This document shows, in pieces, positions 23,639 to 36,210 of a stretch of 64,000 bases of DNA. Both the position numbers and the translations under genes were made by a program. The notes beneath the pieces are model-generated. The model worked only from the letters and a program-made list of their open reading frames with translations. It was not told the DNA's origin and made no database searches. Every line of letters begins with the position of its first letter. The first letter of the stretch is position 1. The DNA is taken from contig JAVFKD010000002.1 in assembly GCA_036429605.1 (NCBI GenBank), positions 1,178,001 to 1,242,000 on the forward strand, in the 5' to 3' direction. Origin of the DNA: Cladobotryum mycophilum. Its lineage: Eukaryota; Ascomycota; Sordariomycetes; Hypocreales; Hypocreaceae.

Positions 23639-25438
23639 AGCCTACTCGGTAGAACAAAAGCCTTCAACACAACAACCCTCTAAATTAGTAGTGTAACATG
23701 AGAGAAACCCGGAACCTGTTTGGCGGGTTCATGGTCAAACCCGAGGCAGCGGATGGGTCTCGGGAGAAGGATAACCAAGGGGTTGGGGTTGCTGGTGTGT
23801 CTCTGACTCGTCATCTTGGATTCAAAACATGCCTGCAAGTTTTTATTTTTCTTTCTCGTTTTTCCAACAGTGGCAAAAGCTTTGTTCGTTTCGAGGCACC
23901 CAACTGGGGCACGATGATACCATGACTATTTCAGTCGACCAAGGCTTCCATCCTAGGATGGAATGTTTTGTTGATCATTAGCATATTTTTTGTGTATGTA
24001 TGCGTGGAGCCTTTGCATCTTTTCTTCTCAAGGCGCCCGTGACTGACTTGACTTGACTCGACTGGATGGAATGTGTTGAAAGGGAATGAATGGGTACACA
24101 CGACATATGTATGCATGTATGTACGGGCATGCACGACACACACACACGGGGAAGTGCATCAACACGAAGCGTCATGGCAACAGTGACTGCTGGCGAGTTC
24201 TATGGGCCAAGGTAATCACAATCGTATTCTTTTCGCCTATCAGTTCCTACGTATAGATAGACTCACATGAATGCATCATCACACGTTCCTGGTCGGCTCC
24301 CTCTTTCAACGCCAACGCCATGGATGAATGACATCTTTGTCCCTGGCCAAGATACTTATGTCCTGATTCAGTCTTAGCCCATCTCGTATTCCTCCACCAG
24401 ACCTTGCATCGGAGGGCCTCCACTTCCCATGCTGGTGGTTCCTTGCATCCATCCACCATCCATCATCCACCATCCACTGGGCGAGCTCCATGCTATCCAT
24501 CCAGTATGGAGGTACTGCAGCACTTGGACTGCGCTAGACTTCCAGTGGCTTTAGGGGGTTCAAAAATAGCAGTTTAGTGCATGCCCTGGAGCCCCGGGGG
24601 GCATGATGGCAGCAGGTACAGGGGCCAATCAATGTACTTGGAGTACTTCTTTGTCCCCTTAACGCGCATCGAGTACGACCGTGGACGTCTCAGATGGAAA
24701 AGAAAATTTCGTTGATACGAACGAGCCACAGCGTCGCCAAGTGAACCTATGCAAATGCAATGCAATGATAACGATGATGATGAAAAGGAACATCGTTGAA
24801 TGTGTGTTGTTGGGGCCCGTCTTGGCTTGATTGGGTCACTCTTCTCCAGAGCTTGGACCTCCTAGACCAGAGACAGATAGAGAACATCCCATCCATCCAT
24901 CCCATCTGTGATCGCGGCAGCAGACCCAAGAAAAAGAGACAGACACCATCCCCAACTTGGCATCGATCCCAATCCAGGTTCCCTCTTACATAGTCCCTGC
25001 TCACATACTTTCTCTTTATTTTCCCTTCCCATCACCAATCGCCTCTGCATCTTTGTGCGCAGAGAGTGTCCTTCGTTTTTGGTGTGTACAATTGATTATT
25101 TTGATTTTTGATTTTTTTCCCTTCCCTTCCGTCTCTTGCTGTCTCTCTCTCTCCCCCGTTTTAACGACACCACGGGTGGGTTGGAAGCAAGGATCATCAA
25201 CGGCGGCTTTCCCCTGAACTTGGCTCCTCGGTTTGCTTCTTTTTGTTCCCTCGCTTCCCTGACGAGCCTTTGTAACGAGACTACGATCGACGCGTCCTGC
25301 CACGGAGTGTGCCGTCACCTCATCGAACGATACCCGCCCATTGGCCCCATTGCCGCGGTGCACTGCCTGGATCGAACACCAACATTGAATTGCGCCCCAG
25401 AGGAGGATAGCCCCTGATCCGGGCAGGGAGCTCACACC
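22549..25438. other. 2.9-kb gap before the CSC1-like gene
   Basis: No convincing gene. Holds a G-run near 22960-22969, ATT/ACT trinucleotide repeats (about 23365-23394), a (TC)n tract (23603-23634) and a CT-rich stretch (about 25000-25160) just upstream of the next gene that is probably its promoter/leader. Confidence 0.45.
23603..23634 (+). repeat. (TC)n microsatellite
   Basis: About sixteen TC units followed by TTCTAG. Confidence 0.9.
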
Positions 25439-28400
25439 ATGGATCACCAACATTTGGCAACACGATTGCTTCACCAGCGGGAAGATAAGGATGCTGGACA
25501 GGAATTGCTCAAGCTTCTCCAGGATCCCTTCTCTGGCCAGGTAAATCCTCTGAATTCAGCACTCGGCCGCCAATTGTACTAACAGTACCTCAGCTTGCGG
25601 CGACATCCGTTTATTCTGCCATCGGCATCTCCCTTGGCTTCACGGCCTTCATAGCCATCGCCTTCTCCTTCATTCGTCCGTACAATCAGGCTGTGTACGC
25701 CCCGAAGCTCAAACATGTCGACGAGAAATACGCCCCGCCGCCCATTGGGAGGAAGCCGTGGTCTTGGCTCACGCCGTTGTTGCATACACATGAAAAGGTG
25801 CTGATCCACCAGATTGGCATGGACGCTACGGTTTTCCTCCGTGTCATGCGCATGTGCCGCAACATGTTCTTGGTCCTGGCTGTGATTGGTGTTGGAATTC
25901 TCGTGCCGTTGACGACTATCAAATCCGTCAAGTTCCAGAACGAGCAAAACGAGGACAAGAATGCCTGGATTTTGCAGATCACACCTCTCAATGTTTTTGG
26001 CGAACCCATCTGGGCTCAGGTTGTTGTGGCCTGGCTTTTTGACATTGTCATTTGCCTGTTCCTCTGGTGGAACTATCGAAGAGTAATGCAGCTGCGAAGA
26101 AAGTACTTTGAAAGCGACGAGTACCAAAACAGTCTGCACTCGCGAACCCTCATGGTATGTATACGCAAATGTTCCCAACACACTAATTGCAATCCGACTG
26201 ACAACCTTTGAAGTTGTATGACATTCCTAAGCAAGCGTGCTCCGACGAAGGAATTGCGAGGATCATTGATCAGGTTGTTCCCAACTCTTCCTTTGCCAGG
26301 ACTGCCATTGCGCGAAACGTCAAAGATCTCCCAAACCTGATTGAAGAGCATGAACATGCAGTCCGCAAGCTGGAGAAGATCTTGGCCAAATATCTCAAGA
26401 ATCCGAATCAGCTCCCCCGGCACGACCCGTCTGTAACCCGTCCAAAAAGGATCGAGCCTATGCAACCTATCCAAAGGGTCAAAAACTTGATGCCATCGAA
26501 TACTACACACAGCGCATCCGGTCGCTCGAGGTTGAGATCAAAGAAGTGCGGAGAAGTGTCGACAAGCGGAGCTCCATGCCTTTTGGATTCGCCAGTTATT
26601 CAGACATCACCGAGGCGCATGAGATTGCGTATACTTGTCGTAGGAAGAGGCCTCTTGGGGCCACCGTTCTTCTGGCACCTCGACCCACTGACATTATATG
26701 GAAAAATATGCCGCTCTCTAGCTCTACTAGGAGTCGCAGAAGATGGGTCAATAGCTTCTGGATCATTCTGCTAACCCTTTTCTGGGTTGTCCCCAACGCC
26801 ATGATTGCTATTTTCCTAGTCAACTTGAGCAATCTTGGTAAAGTCTGGCGTGCCTTCCGGATATCGCTATATGCCGAAACGACCTTTTGGGGTATTGTTC
26901 AGGGTATCGCGTCTCCCGCCCTCATGTCGGGTGTCTATCTTTTGCTACCCGTCATCTTTCGTCGTCTATCAATGAAAGCTGGAGACAAGACCAAAACCGG
27001 ACGAGAAAGACATGTCGTGGCAAAGCTCTACGCCTTCTTCGTTTTCAACAACCTCATCGTCTTTTCTTTCTTCAGCGTCATCTGGTCTTTTATTGCTGGG
27101 GTTGTCCAGGAGACCAATAAAGGTGCAAACGCTTGGGATGCCATTGTCAAGGAGAATTTCGGTCGTGGTGTTTTCCAATCATTCTGTCATAACAGTGCCT
27201 TCTGGGTGACATATCTTGTGCAGCGACAGCTTGGTGCGGCCATTGATCTTGCCCAGATTTGGCCCCTGATCCAGGCTTTCTTCCTCAAGAAGTTTGCAAG
27301 CCCTACGCCCCGAGAGCTGATTGAACTGACAGCGCCACCGCCATTCGACTACGCCAGTTACTACTGTTATTTCCTCTACTACTCGACGGTAACACTATGC
27401 TTTGCAGGCATTCAACCTCTTGTCCTGCTCGCTACGGCCATCTACTTTTGCATTGACTCCTATCTCAAGAAGTACTTGATTCTGTATCGCTTCGTCACCA
27501 AGACCGAGTCCGGGGGTTTGTTTTGGCGGGTCATCTTCAATCGCTTTATTTTCGGCACCATCTTGTCCAACTTCGTTGTCATGCTTACATGCTGGGTTCA
27601 AGGTCTTGAATCCCACATCCAGTTTTATGCCGTGGTTCCCTTGCCATTCCTCATGATTGGGTTCAAGATATACTGTAGCAGTGCCTTTGATGACAAAATT
27701 CGATATCATAGTCTCAAACGTACAGGAAATCAGGCAGCGGCCGGCATACAGAAAGAAACCCGACTTCGAAGCGAGAAGCTTGCCAGCCGATTCGGGCACC
27801 CGGCTCTGTATAGGCCTCTCATTACTCCCATGGTTCATCAGAAAGCACATAATTTACTCCCGTCGGTTTATTCGGGACGTCTGACCGATGGAAGGGACGT
27901 CGATACAGGCCCCGCAGAGTTTATGAGTGTTAGTGGCTACTCCGACGTGTATGCCTTGGATTCTATGCAAGGTGGACGACCAGGAAAGGCCGCCAACAAT
28001 GTACCCGGATTCGAGTATGTTTCTGACGCACACATGGATTTTGAGTACTACAAGAACCGCTCAGAGTTCACCGAAGACCATGGAGGTGGCGAAATGTATG
28101 GAAAAGATCACGACCTTGGACGGCCTGGAACGCCTGGGTCTGTGGACAATGACAGCAATCCCTCTAGGCCAGGAACACCATTATCTGGCCGATCTTCAAC
28201 ACCTTTTGGGGCAGGGAAACGCGCGGTTACGACTGATACTGGCTATCAATCGTATAGATCAGGGCCCTACCCCAGTGATGATCAAATCAACCGAACACGG
28301 AGCCCGCTCTATGCTCAGGACAATAGCAGCTCATCCGGACTCGTACGTAATGCGGCGGGCCCGGCTATTGCTCCGCCAAGTTCCGCATATCGCGAGGCCT

Positions 28401-28618
28401 CCTTGGAACGCGGCCGAATGACGCCTGGCTTGGGCATCCACCATACTCCTTCACCTTCTCCCGGCCCATCAGTCGGCGCTCTTGGTGGCGGGCCACGAGG
28501 ATACAGCGGACTTCCTCAAAATGAGGAATTGCCGGATAATCAAGAGATGGACCCATCGCAGTTCAATTACTTTAGGGGAGGAGCTCGAGCATCAAGAACT
28601 CCCGGGCAGGGCTGGTAA
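25439..28618 (+). CDS. CSC1/OSCA-type stress-gated cation channel (one apparent frameshift)
   Basis: Exons 25439-25540, 25594-26154 and 26214-28618 give about 1022 residues; introns are 53 and 59 bases. Late-exocytosis/RSN1-type N-terminal helix and two further helices lie in exon 2, then the cytosolic PHM7-like domain (DIPKQACSDEGIARIIDQVV onward). The DUF221/OSCA pore region follows with many membrane helices, including IASPALMSGVYLLLPVIFRR and PPPFDYASYYCYFLYYS. A ~200-residue disordered Pro/Gly/Ser tail ends the protein. OSCA/TMEM63/CSC1 proteins are mechanically or osmotically gated channels or lipid scramblases. The frame breaks at the C5 run 26414-26418. Before it the protein reads KNPNQLP; after it, one frame over, PSKKDRAYATYPKGQKLDAI, which is conserved in the family. 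A single missing C restores continuity. Everything else is intact, so a sequence error is likelier than a pseudogene. Confidence 0.9.
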
Positions 28619-29085
28619 ATCTGCTCAGGGGACGGGGGTGGGGGTGGGAAATGCAGGGTAAAAAAAGAGATGATGCTCCGGTATAGAGGGGCGGATTCGG
28701 TGGCCACGACATTTTTGTTTTTGTTTTACAACACGACCTGCGCGGCGTTTTGGGATTAGACTTGCTGATATGGACTAGAAGCATGAGTAGCAAAACATTT
28801 TATTGATGGAGAGGGGGTGACTTCTGTAATGTATCGGGAGGTCGACTTTATTTTTTGTTTTGTTTTGGATATGAAAGAAATTATTTAAAGACGGCCTGAA
28901 GGAGGTTATGAGTTTGGTTAGATGGTTGGCATTGATGTCGGTAATTACTAGTTGTATTTTTACTGATTCATATTTGATCAAAAGACTATGAAGCTATTTG
29001 AGATGTAATTACTTTTATTCCCTGTTTCTCTTTGTAAAGTTTCATGTATTGACTATATATATCTATATATCTATCAACTGTTTTA
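28619..29085. other. Convergent 3' gap
   Basis: 467 bases of T-rich 3' UTR sequence between two converging genes. No gene seen; an ATATATATCTATATATCTATC stretch lies around 29056-29075. Confidence 0.5.
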
Positions 29086-30716
29086 TCATGTAAATCTTCC
29101 CGTCTCTTGAAAGGTAGTCGTATAAGAATAAAGATCCTTGACAAGATTCTCCACCAGCTCATCCGACACAATAGTATCCTGCCATGAGATGCCCAGTGTT
29201 AGCCTACCTCCCGCGGCGCTGCCCACGCCTAGACCTACGGCAGCACCAGTTACCATGGCGGGGTTAGTGAATAGCACGCGAGTGATGCGTGGGTGGTGAG
29301 CTTCTTCTCCTTCTTCTTCTTTTTCTTCTTCTGCGTTTTTGAGGACACCGATGTTGCTGACTTCCCACGAGTGCGTGCGGGGCTGTCCGTCCTTTTTGTT
29401 CCAGAAGGAGGTCCAGTCGGTGATGTGCTTGAGCATGCCGGTCATGTCATCCCTGGGGAGGGTGGCGGTGCGATCATTGAGTTCGTCCTTGACGAGTTTG
29501 GCGGTTTGCCAGATGAGGGCTGTGATGTCCGCGTCTGGTGCTTGGAAGGGGAGACGGTGGCAGGGGTAAAGTGGTGCTCGAAAGTGGTGATTAGACCGCG
29601 GAGGGAGTCCCTTGTCGATGGGGCGATGGCGGTGGGGGACGTAAAGGGGCGGAGGTTGATGGGGGTGGTGGCAGTGAATGCCCTGGCCTGCTCGGCTGGG
29701 AGGAGACGGGTTGCCAGCGATGCGAGGACCATGGCCTGGATTAGGCCCGTGAGGGTCGTGGAGTTGGCTCGGCAGGCTTTGACGAAGTTGGCAACGGCCT
29801 CGGGGGCGATGATGTCGACGGTTCGGACGTTTGTCCTATAAGGCACGGAGAAGTCGATGTTTTTGCCGTGCCAGATGGGGGCTTCTGGGACTTGAAGATG
29901 GAGGGGCCGAACTCGTTCCACAGGACGCGGCCGGTGAAGGCGAGTGAGAATTTGAACGGGACGACATCTTCCTGCTGCTCTGGAAGGGTGGGTGGCTCGG
30001 GAAAGGGGATTACATGGACCGGCTCGGTGGATGGCTGCTTGGAGAGTTGGATGATGGCCGAGAGGAGCATCTCGTGGAAGCGTCTCCCACTCGTTCCGTC
30101 CATGAGGGAGTGATGAAAAGTGAAAATCACGTCCTCTTGCTGCTTTTGCTCAAGATGCTGCAGGACACCGCCGGCTGGCCTCAGGATCGTGACCCTCCAC
30201 GGCGGGCGAGTCTCCACGTCCTGCACAAAGACGGTATCATTACGCAGGCCATGCTCCTCCGCGACCTTCCCCTCGTACTCCTCCACGGTGTCGCACGGGA
30301 TGGCGACGAGGTCGATCTGGTGCCGCAAGTCAACCTCGGCGAGATGGGTAAAGTGCGCGGCGAAAGTGTCCTGGCCGGCGATGCCCACGCGGAGCATGGG
30401 CTGGGCCCGGACGATTTGCGCGACGGCGGCGTAGAAGACGGGAGGGATGGTGGTGATGCCATCACCGGGTGTGTCCGCCGTGCCGGAGGGGGTATTGGTA
30501 GCGACATGTTACGGCGACGGCGCGGTAGAGGTTGAGGTGCTGACGAGTGGATGAATAGTGTTCGCTGAGAATTGGAGGATTAGTTGGAAGTTGTGGTTGT
30601 GGTTGTGGTAGTTGAGTTTGTTATTGAGTTTGTGTGTGGAGGGGGAATGAATGAATGGCTTACTTGGGACCGAGCTTTCGGAGAAGCGTGGGGGTTGTCT
30701 TTGTCTCAACTGTCAT
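29086..30716 (-). CDS. Alcohol O-acetyltransferase-like enzyme (three apparent frame changes)
   Basis: Minus strand, exon 1 30716-30664, a 99-base intron, exon 2 30564-29086; about 510 residues if frames are joined. The N-terminus (LLRKLGPNEHYSSTRQHLNL, then YRAVAVTCRY) and the motif HHSLMDGTSG (HxxxDG catalytic histidine) mark the AATase/condensation-like acyl-CoA acyltransferase family; a WEVSNIG block lies near the C-terminus. These enzymes acetylate alcohols or sterols. The frame must change at three G runs on the plus strand: 30488-30492 (one extra or two missing bases), 29877-29881 (one missing) and 29548-29551 (one missing). No other stop interrupts the combined frame. Three hits could mean a decaying gene, but the identical error type in essential neighbours favours sequence errors. 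Substrate unknown. Confidence 0.75.
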
Positions 30717-30969
30717 TGTAATCAAGTTTGGTTTTGTAAAAGGAAGCGCTAAGGTATGTAAATTGAGTATAGTATATGTCTTGTAAGTGAGTAAGTAAGT
30801 AAGCAACCTTATAGTGAGGATAGTGAGGCTATTATTGTGTGAGATGCGTGAGCTCCATTGAAGCACTCACTGTAAGGTGATGAAGATTGAGTAGGCTAGA
30901 AGCTAAACAAGGTGCCGACTGATGGAGGAAAGGGCAGCAATTATGAGACAATGGAATAGAATCCGACAG

Positions 30970-31005
<36 letters not shown>

Positions 31006-32155
31006 AATATGCATATAATGCAAGGATATATACAGCGTAGATGTAAAGCAAGCAAAGATCAGAACAGCTCTACCTTATTTAAGAGGGTACCATGAAAAAC
31101 AAAACATCAAATACGGGAAACAATTCAAGCCGAATCCGGTTCAATTACTGGCAGGGCGCAATGGCATGTACAAGTAGTACAAGGCAGTAGGCCTTTTGGC
31201 GCGCCCTCCGACTCCGCGTCTCACATTAAAGATGGAGTTATTCCTTTCGAGGCAATTTGTCTGGAGAAGATCAGATGTTTTGAGTGATGATATCGGCATG
31301 TGGTACTACAAGTTCCTGAAGTGCAGTTATTATTTATCAATTACCTAATGATTTGAGGATGAAAACATTCAGAGCATCCACACAGTAGTAGCCATTTATT
31401 ATAACATCTCTTTTTTTTTTTAATCTTAATAGACCGGGCGTTATATTTGGCTACCTCTTAGAGGGAGGTGGTTGATCAGAGTAGCATCTTCATATGATTG
31501 CCCCCCCCCCCTGTTTTTTGGCATCATGATTCAGGCTAAACATCGGAGGGAACATGTACACCGCTGCACATGCAAAAGAACAGGGGCAGACAAGTCACCT
31601 CAAGTAAGGGGGTACAAGAGGGGTTACGTACAAGCTACGGGTACCCTCTGCGAACCATTCAGACGGTGAAACCATCCATGACCTGACCATGACAGGCCGG
31701 ACCCCTGTCCGAGTCGCTAAAACGGGGAGCCTCAGACGCGCTTCACCTTGACACCGTCTAAACAATTTCATTGCCCCCCGCGTCCTCCAGGAAAGAAAAG
31801 AAAAGCTTCACTATTTCGACCCAAGACTGTCAATTCACTCTACACGAAGAAACCCTTTTGCGACACTAGAATTACTTGTACACCATCATCCAGACACACA
31901 CACACAACCAACGCCGTTATAATCGAGTTTACAATCAGAATCACATTTGTCGCATTTCGCATTCTGTACTACAAGTACTTTTATAGTATTGCCTTGTCTT
32001 GTCTTGTCTCGTCTCGTCTTGTCTGGCCCCTCGATGGTTATGACGCGCTGCCACCACTCCAAAGCACCATAGCTCTTCACCAACATGCTCTTTCGCCTTG
32101 ATTGCATGAACCGTTAGCGAATTCGACACTTTGCGACGACGCCAAAACGATAACC
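30717..32155. promoter_or_regulatory. 1.4-kb divergent region
   Basis: Between the acetyltransferase-like gene (leftward) and the large unknown gene (rightward). Contains a (TA)n tract at 30973-31000, a C11 run at 31501-31511 and a TCTTG/TCTCG pentamer array at about 31994-32024. No coding frame recognised. Confidence 0.45.
30973..31000. repeat. (TA)n microsatellite
   Basis: Fourteen TA units, uninterrupted. Confidence 0.9.
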
Positions 32156-35100
32156 ATGCAACGCGAATCAGAGGCCGTGGGTGTGCGGCCGGCCGGGCGC
32201 CTGCCGACTCAATTACATGTGAACCACGACGGGAGGAAACCGTTGTTCTCAAAGGACCAGGAATCGTCACGAGTAAGCCTGGGCGGCGGTGCGAACAGGA
32301 GCGCCATGGGCGACAATAGTCTCTTGCGGAGGAAATCGACCAACGAGTTCAGCTTTCTTTCGAATCGAGATGGCAACACCACCGTTGCGTCCCCGGGTGG
32401 CACGCGAATCCCACGACCTAGTAGCCTCAGTGGTTTCTCAAAGAGGCGACCGATTTCCTTGGCCGAGGCTTTCAAACTAGCTCAGGGGAAGAGGAGGCAG
32501 GCGATGAATCAGATGGAGGCATCGACCCCAACGGCCCAGTCGATGGCTCGCCGAGCCCCGCGCCGCGACCCTGGAGGATAAGAACAGCTTCCGACGAGTC
32601 GAAACTGCGTAGGATTCTTGGGGAGGATCACCTGGACAGCAAGGGGCAGAGCAGAATCCAGCCTACTGGGCATTCTAGTTCTAGTGGAACGCTGGTGGGA
32701 AGTAAAGGGGCACCATCCGCTGTGTCCTCCGCTAGATCTCCAGCAGTGGTAAACGCTCAGATGGCCGGAAAGGGGATCCCGAGGATGAAGAGCATGGATA
32801 CGCTTACATACGCCCAAAGCGGTGATCTCAGAGCCGCGGCTAGCCCATCACGCCTTGGCCAGCTACGATCTTCCAGAATGAGCATCCCTGGGAGCAGTAT
32901 TGGGCTCCCGGATCTGGTGCCTGGCATCGACGATGCCCCACTGCTCTCCGTCGAACGACCTAGCAGGATCCCCTCTCCCGTATACCCGTCTCCTGAAAAG
33001 AGCTTTGCGTGGCAGGTTGACGAAGACTTTACCGCCGGCGATTTGCAGGTTTCAGACAGTCCTCGTCTTAAGGTTGGCCGGCACATGTTTGAGAACCGGA
33101 TATCGTACGACGATAATGGCAAGATCAACCTCAGCTCAGCATCGAAACCGGCAGATTCCAACTCTCGTAATACCAAGTTGGATGACATTCGGTCGCGAGA
33201 GCTTCAGACTGGTAGCAACCTCCCCCTGGAACGACCAACGCCGAGAACATACATTTCGAAGCTGGATCAGATCCGCGCAAGGGAATCACAAGTAGAACAA
33301 CAAATCCCGATCCCTAACCGGCATTTGGATAGACTTCGGAATACGAAACTAGATGAGATACGACAACGAGAAGAGAATGGGCTATCGAGGAGGGCTCTTG
33401 CGGCTGCACGACTACAGGAGATTAAGGAGATGAACCAAATGGCGCGATCCAAGTCACCGGAAGAAATCGCCAGACCGCGATCAAGCAGAGGCTTATACAG
33501 TCGATATAACATGGATGCTGTCCCTGGGACCAATGGATTGCCTGCGCGACCCAACACGGCCGCCGCTGGAGAGGAGCCAGGGAGACGTATCCCCGATACG
33601 CCAGTGACCATCTTTAAGAAAGATCCCAGGCGGACCAACAGCGATGGCGTAACGAATGGAATTGACTACAAGGAAAATGCCAGTGACGCAAACGTGAAAA
33701 GAGAAGAAGAGGTGCCAAAGCCGAAATCGGATGAAAAGCGTTCTGATGATTTTGAGTGGGTGCGACGGCTGGCAAGAGCTGCCAGTTCAAGTCCTGCAGC
33801 TGCCGAGACCAAGACTCAGAGGCTGCCTCTATCAACTGATAACAACTCGAACCAAAACAACCAAATCATCACCACAACAACAAACCAAATCGACGCCGAA
33901 AATTCGGAACCCGTCGCGCTCGCTTACAGACGCGCCTTGGACAATGATAGAAAATCAGTCGACCTTGGTGCCAAAGATTCTGAAAGACCCAAATCTACAG
34001 TCGCATTCGCGCCTTCAGTCCCTTCGCATCGCGCGCGACTCTCTGCATCTTCCATCAAGAGCAAGAGATCCAGCATGCAGTCCGAAACAGATCCCACGGA
34101 TAGGATAGAGGCCGAGATGAAGTTGTTCGCCCCGGCGGATAACCAGTCAGAGCGCGGATCTTTGCGTGCGCCATCACCGCCCCTCGATTCAGAGGACGAC
34201 AGGGACGATGATAGGCAAGCGGATGATGCAACTCCAAAGCCCACAAAGCCAGATCCTCTTACGATGCCGACACCGAGGGTAACTGGCGCCTACGTCGATA
34301 CTCCAGTCACCGTCAAGGTGGAAAAAATAAAAGAAGAGCCCGTCGACGTGAAGCCCAAGGTTGAAGAGAAACCAGTAAAGGTAGAACCGCCCGCAGGCAT
34401 CCTTCGCGAGAGGAGAGCTAGCCTCGCGTGGAGGAACAAGGACCAAGACACCGTATCAGAGCCCGGCGCGACTGAGGAGAGCGACGTCGGAGTCACAACC
34501 TCTGCAGCTGTGAAAAGGCCCCGCGCGAAATCACTGCCCCGGCGCAGACCGCCTGTAAAGAACTCAGCAAAACCACCTTCAGTCAGAGATGATCTCCTAC
34601 AACTGCAGCGCGCCTACAACGTTGAGGATTCCACCTTTGACGATCTTGATGAGATTCTCTCGGGGCGGAAACCAAGATTAAACGGCCTCCCAACGGAACC
34701 CCTTTTCCAGACTAACGAGGAAGACGACTTTGAGTTTGATCTCGATTTCAAGGCGAACCCCACTACTGCAAGTCCCAAGAGAAGCCCCAAGAAGGAGAGG
34801 ATGAGCAGCGCAGAGGCAGAAGCATCCGACGGAGATTTAGCAACGCTAGACAGGATGAACAAGTCACTACGAACGGGCATCATGAGCATCCGCACAGCAA
34901 AGCAAGGCATCGAGCGACTCGAGGGCCAGTTTGCGCAGGCCAACAAGCCGTCGTTGGAGTCAAGCCCAACAGCAGCACCCGCATCTTCGGAGATCAAGCA
35001 TGAGCATGACCTCAACCATCCCGATCACGACAAGAACTGCCCCTACTGCGCCTCAAATCCCAAGCCCACCTACCTTGCCTATTTGCATCTTGCCATCCCA

Positions 35101-35646
35101 CGCTTATTCTACCGAAAGCCGCAGTTCCGCTTAACCCTCTTGGGTACGCTGGTCTTGCTTTTGTCGCTCTGGTATGCAGCCGAGTCTGCCATGTGCTCCA
35201 TGTACTGTCGACCGACAACATGCCCGGCCTCCAAGGCGCCCTGCCTTTGGTCCTACGACGACCCTTCAACTTTTGGCACGGCAATTCCTATCAAGCTAGA
35301 TCAGTGGGCAACCAGTGGTTATGGTCGAGAACTATTTGGTCACTTTACCGAGGAAGCCTCGGATTGGTTTGCCGACATGCAGGACCTGGCACTTGGACGC
35401 GACATTACCGAAATTGACATGGCGAAGCTCTCCTTTGAAGAGAAACGTCGTCACAGACGCCGGCTGCGTAAGAAGGGTCTTGCCAAACCAGCGCCTGTTC
35501 CCGGGCCTGAGACGAAAGCCAAGTGGGATGCATGGCATCAAACGCGACTGGCAAAGCAGCGCGCAAAAGAAGCTAGGGAGATGGGCTACGTGATAGAGGA
35601 TGAATCAGAGGGGACGTCCATTGGGGGAGACCAACGTGTTTGGTAA
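32156..35646 (+). CDS. Large disordered protein with C-terminal membrane segment, unrecognised
   Basis: About 1163 residues, no intron needed. The frame shifts once at the G4 run 32485-32488: before it LAEAFKLAQG, after it GEEEAGDESDGGIDPN, as if one G were missing. Most of the chain is disordered and rich in Ser/Arg/Lys/Pro. Around residues 340-410 three related helical units occur: TKLDDIRSRE, SKLDQIRARE and TKLDEIRQRE. Later come acidic and basic patches (KRPRAKSLPRRRPP) and a CPYC pair preceded by HDLNHPDHDKN. A single hydrophobic segment (LTLLGTLVLLLSLWYAAESA) follows, then a Cys-rich stretch and about 150 charged residues with a basic EEKRRHRRRLRKKG helix. One membrane anchor near the C-terminus plus a long basic N-terminus suggests an ER or nuclear-envelope protein; that is inference only. 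I do not recognise the family. Confidence 0.7.
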
Positions 35647-36210
35647 TGGATGGTCTCTGCAATACAAGAAACAACCAAACAACCAAACATGTTCTCATTT
35701 TGTTACGCAACTCACGACTTGGAATGGGACAATGCGCAGTAAGAAAACAGATACTCAACGCACGCACAAAAGGAGGGGGAGGGGGTTCAGCATGTGGGCG
35801 TTGATTTGGCTGGCGTTTTTTTGTTGCGCCCAAAAAAGGCATATGGCACTGGTAAGCATGAGGAGGGGGAGGGGATATGGAAACCAAAGCTTAGGACTAT
35901 CAAACGTAATAATGTTTTGTGAGATGCAAATGACGTTCTTTTTTCTTTCTTTCTTTCTTTCTTTCTTTTTTTTAACTTCTTCTTCTTCTTTTTCTCTATT
36001 TTTTCGTTCTAATATCAAAGGGCCTTCTATAAAGTAAATAATTCAAAGTTTTGATTTTGAGAAAACACTCCTTTATTCTTTTTTTCTTTCTGCATTCGCA
36101 CGCCAAAAACGCCTGGTTCCGTGGTATATACAAAAAAAAAGCACATGAGGAATTCGTGAACTTGTCATCAGTCCCTTTTCTTCGTTCTTTTCCTTTTTTA
36201 GGTTTTCCTC
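35647..36210. other. Convergent 3' gap
   Basis: Between the large unknown gene and rrp1. A TTTC/TTC-rich tract lies at about 35940-36000; otherwise nothing seen. Confidence 0.5.

Noticed and set aside
25579..26181. 200-codon minus-strand frame
   Set aside because: Antisense to the first transmembrane exon of the CSC1-like gene.
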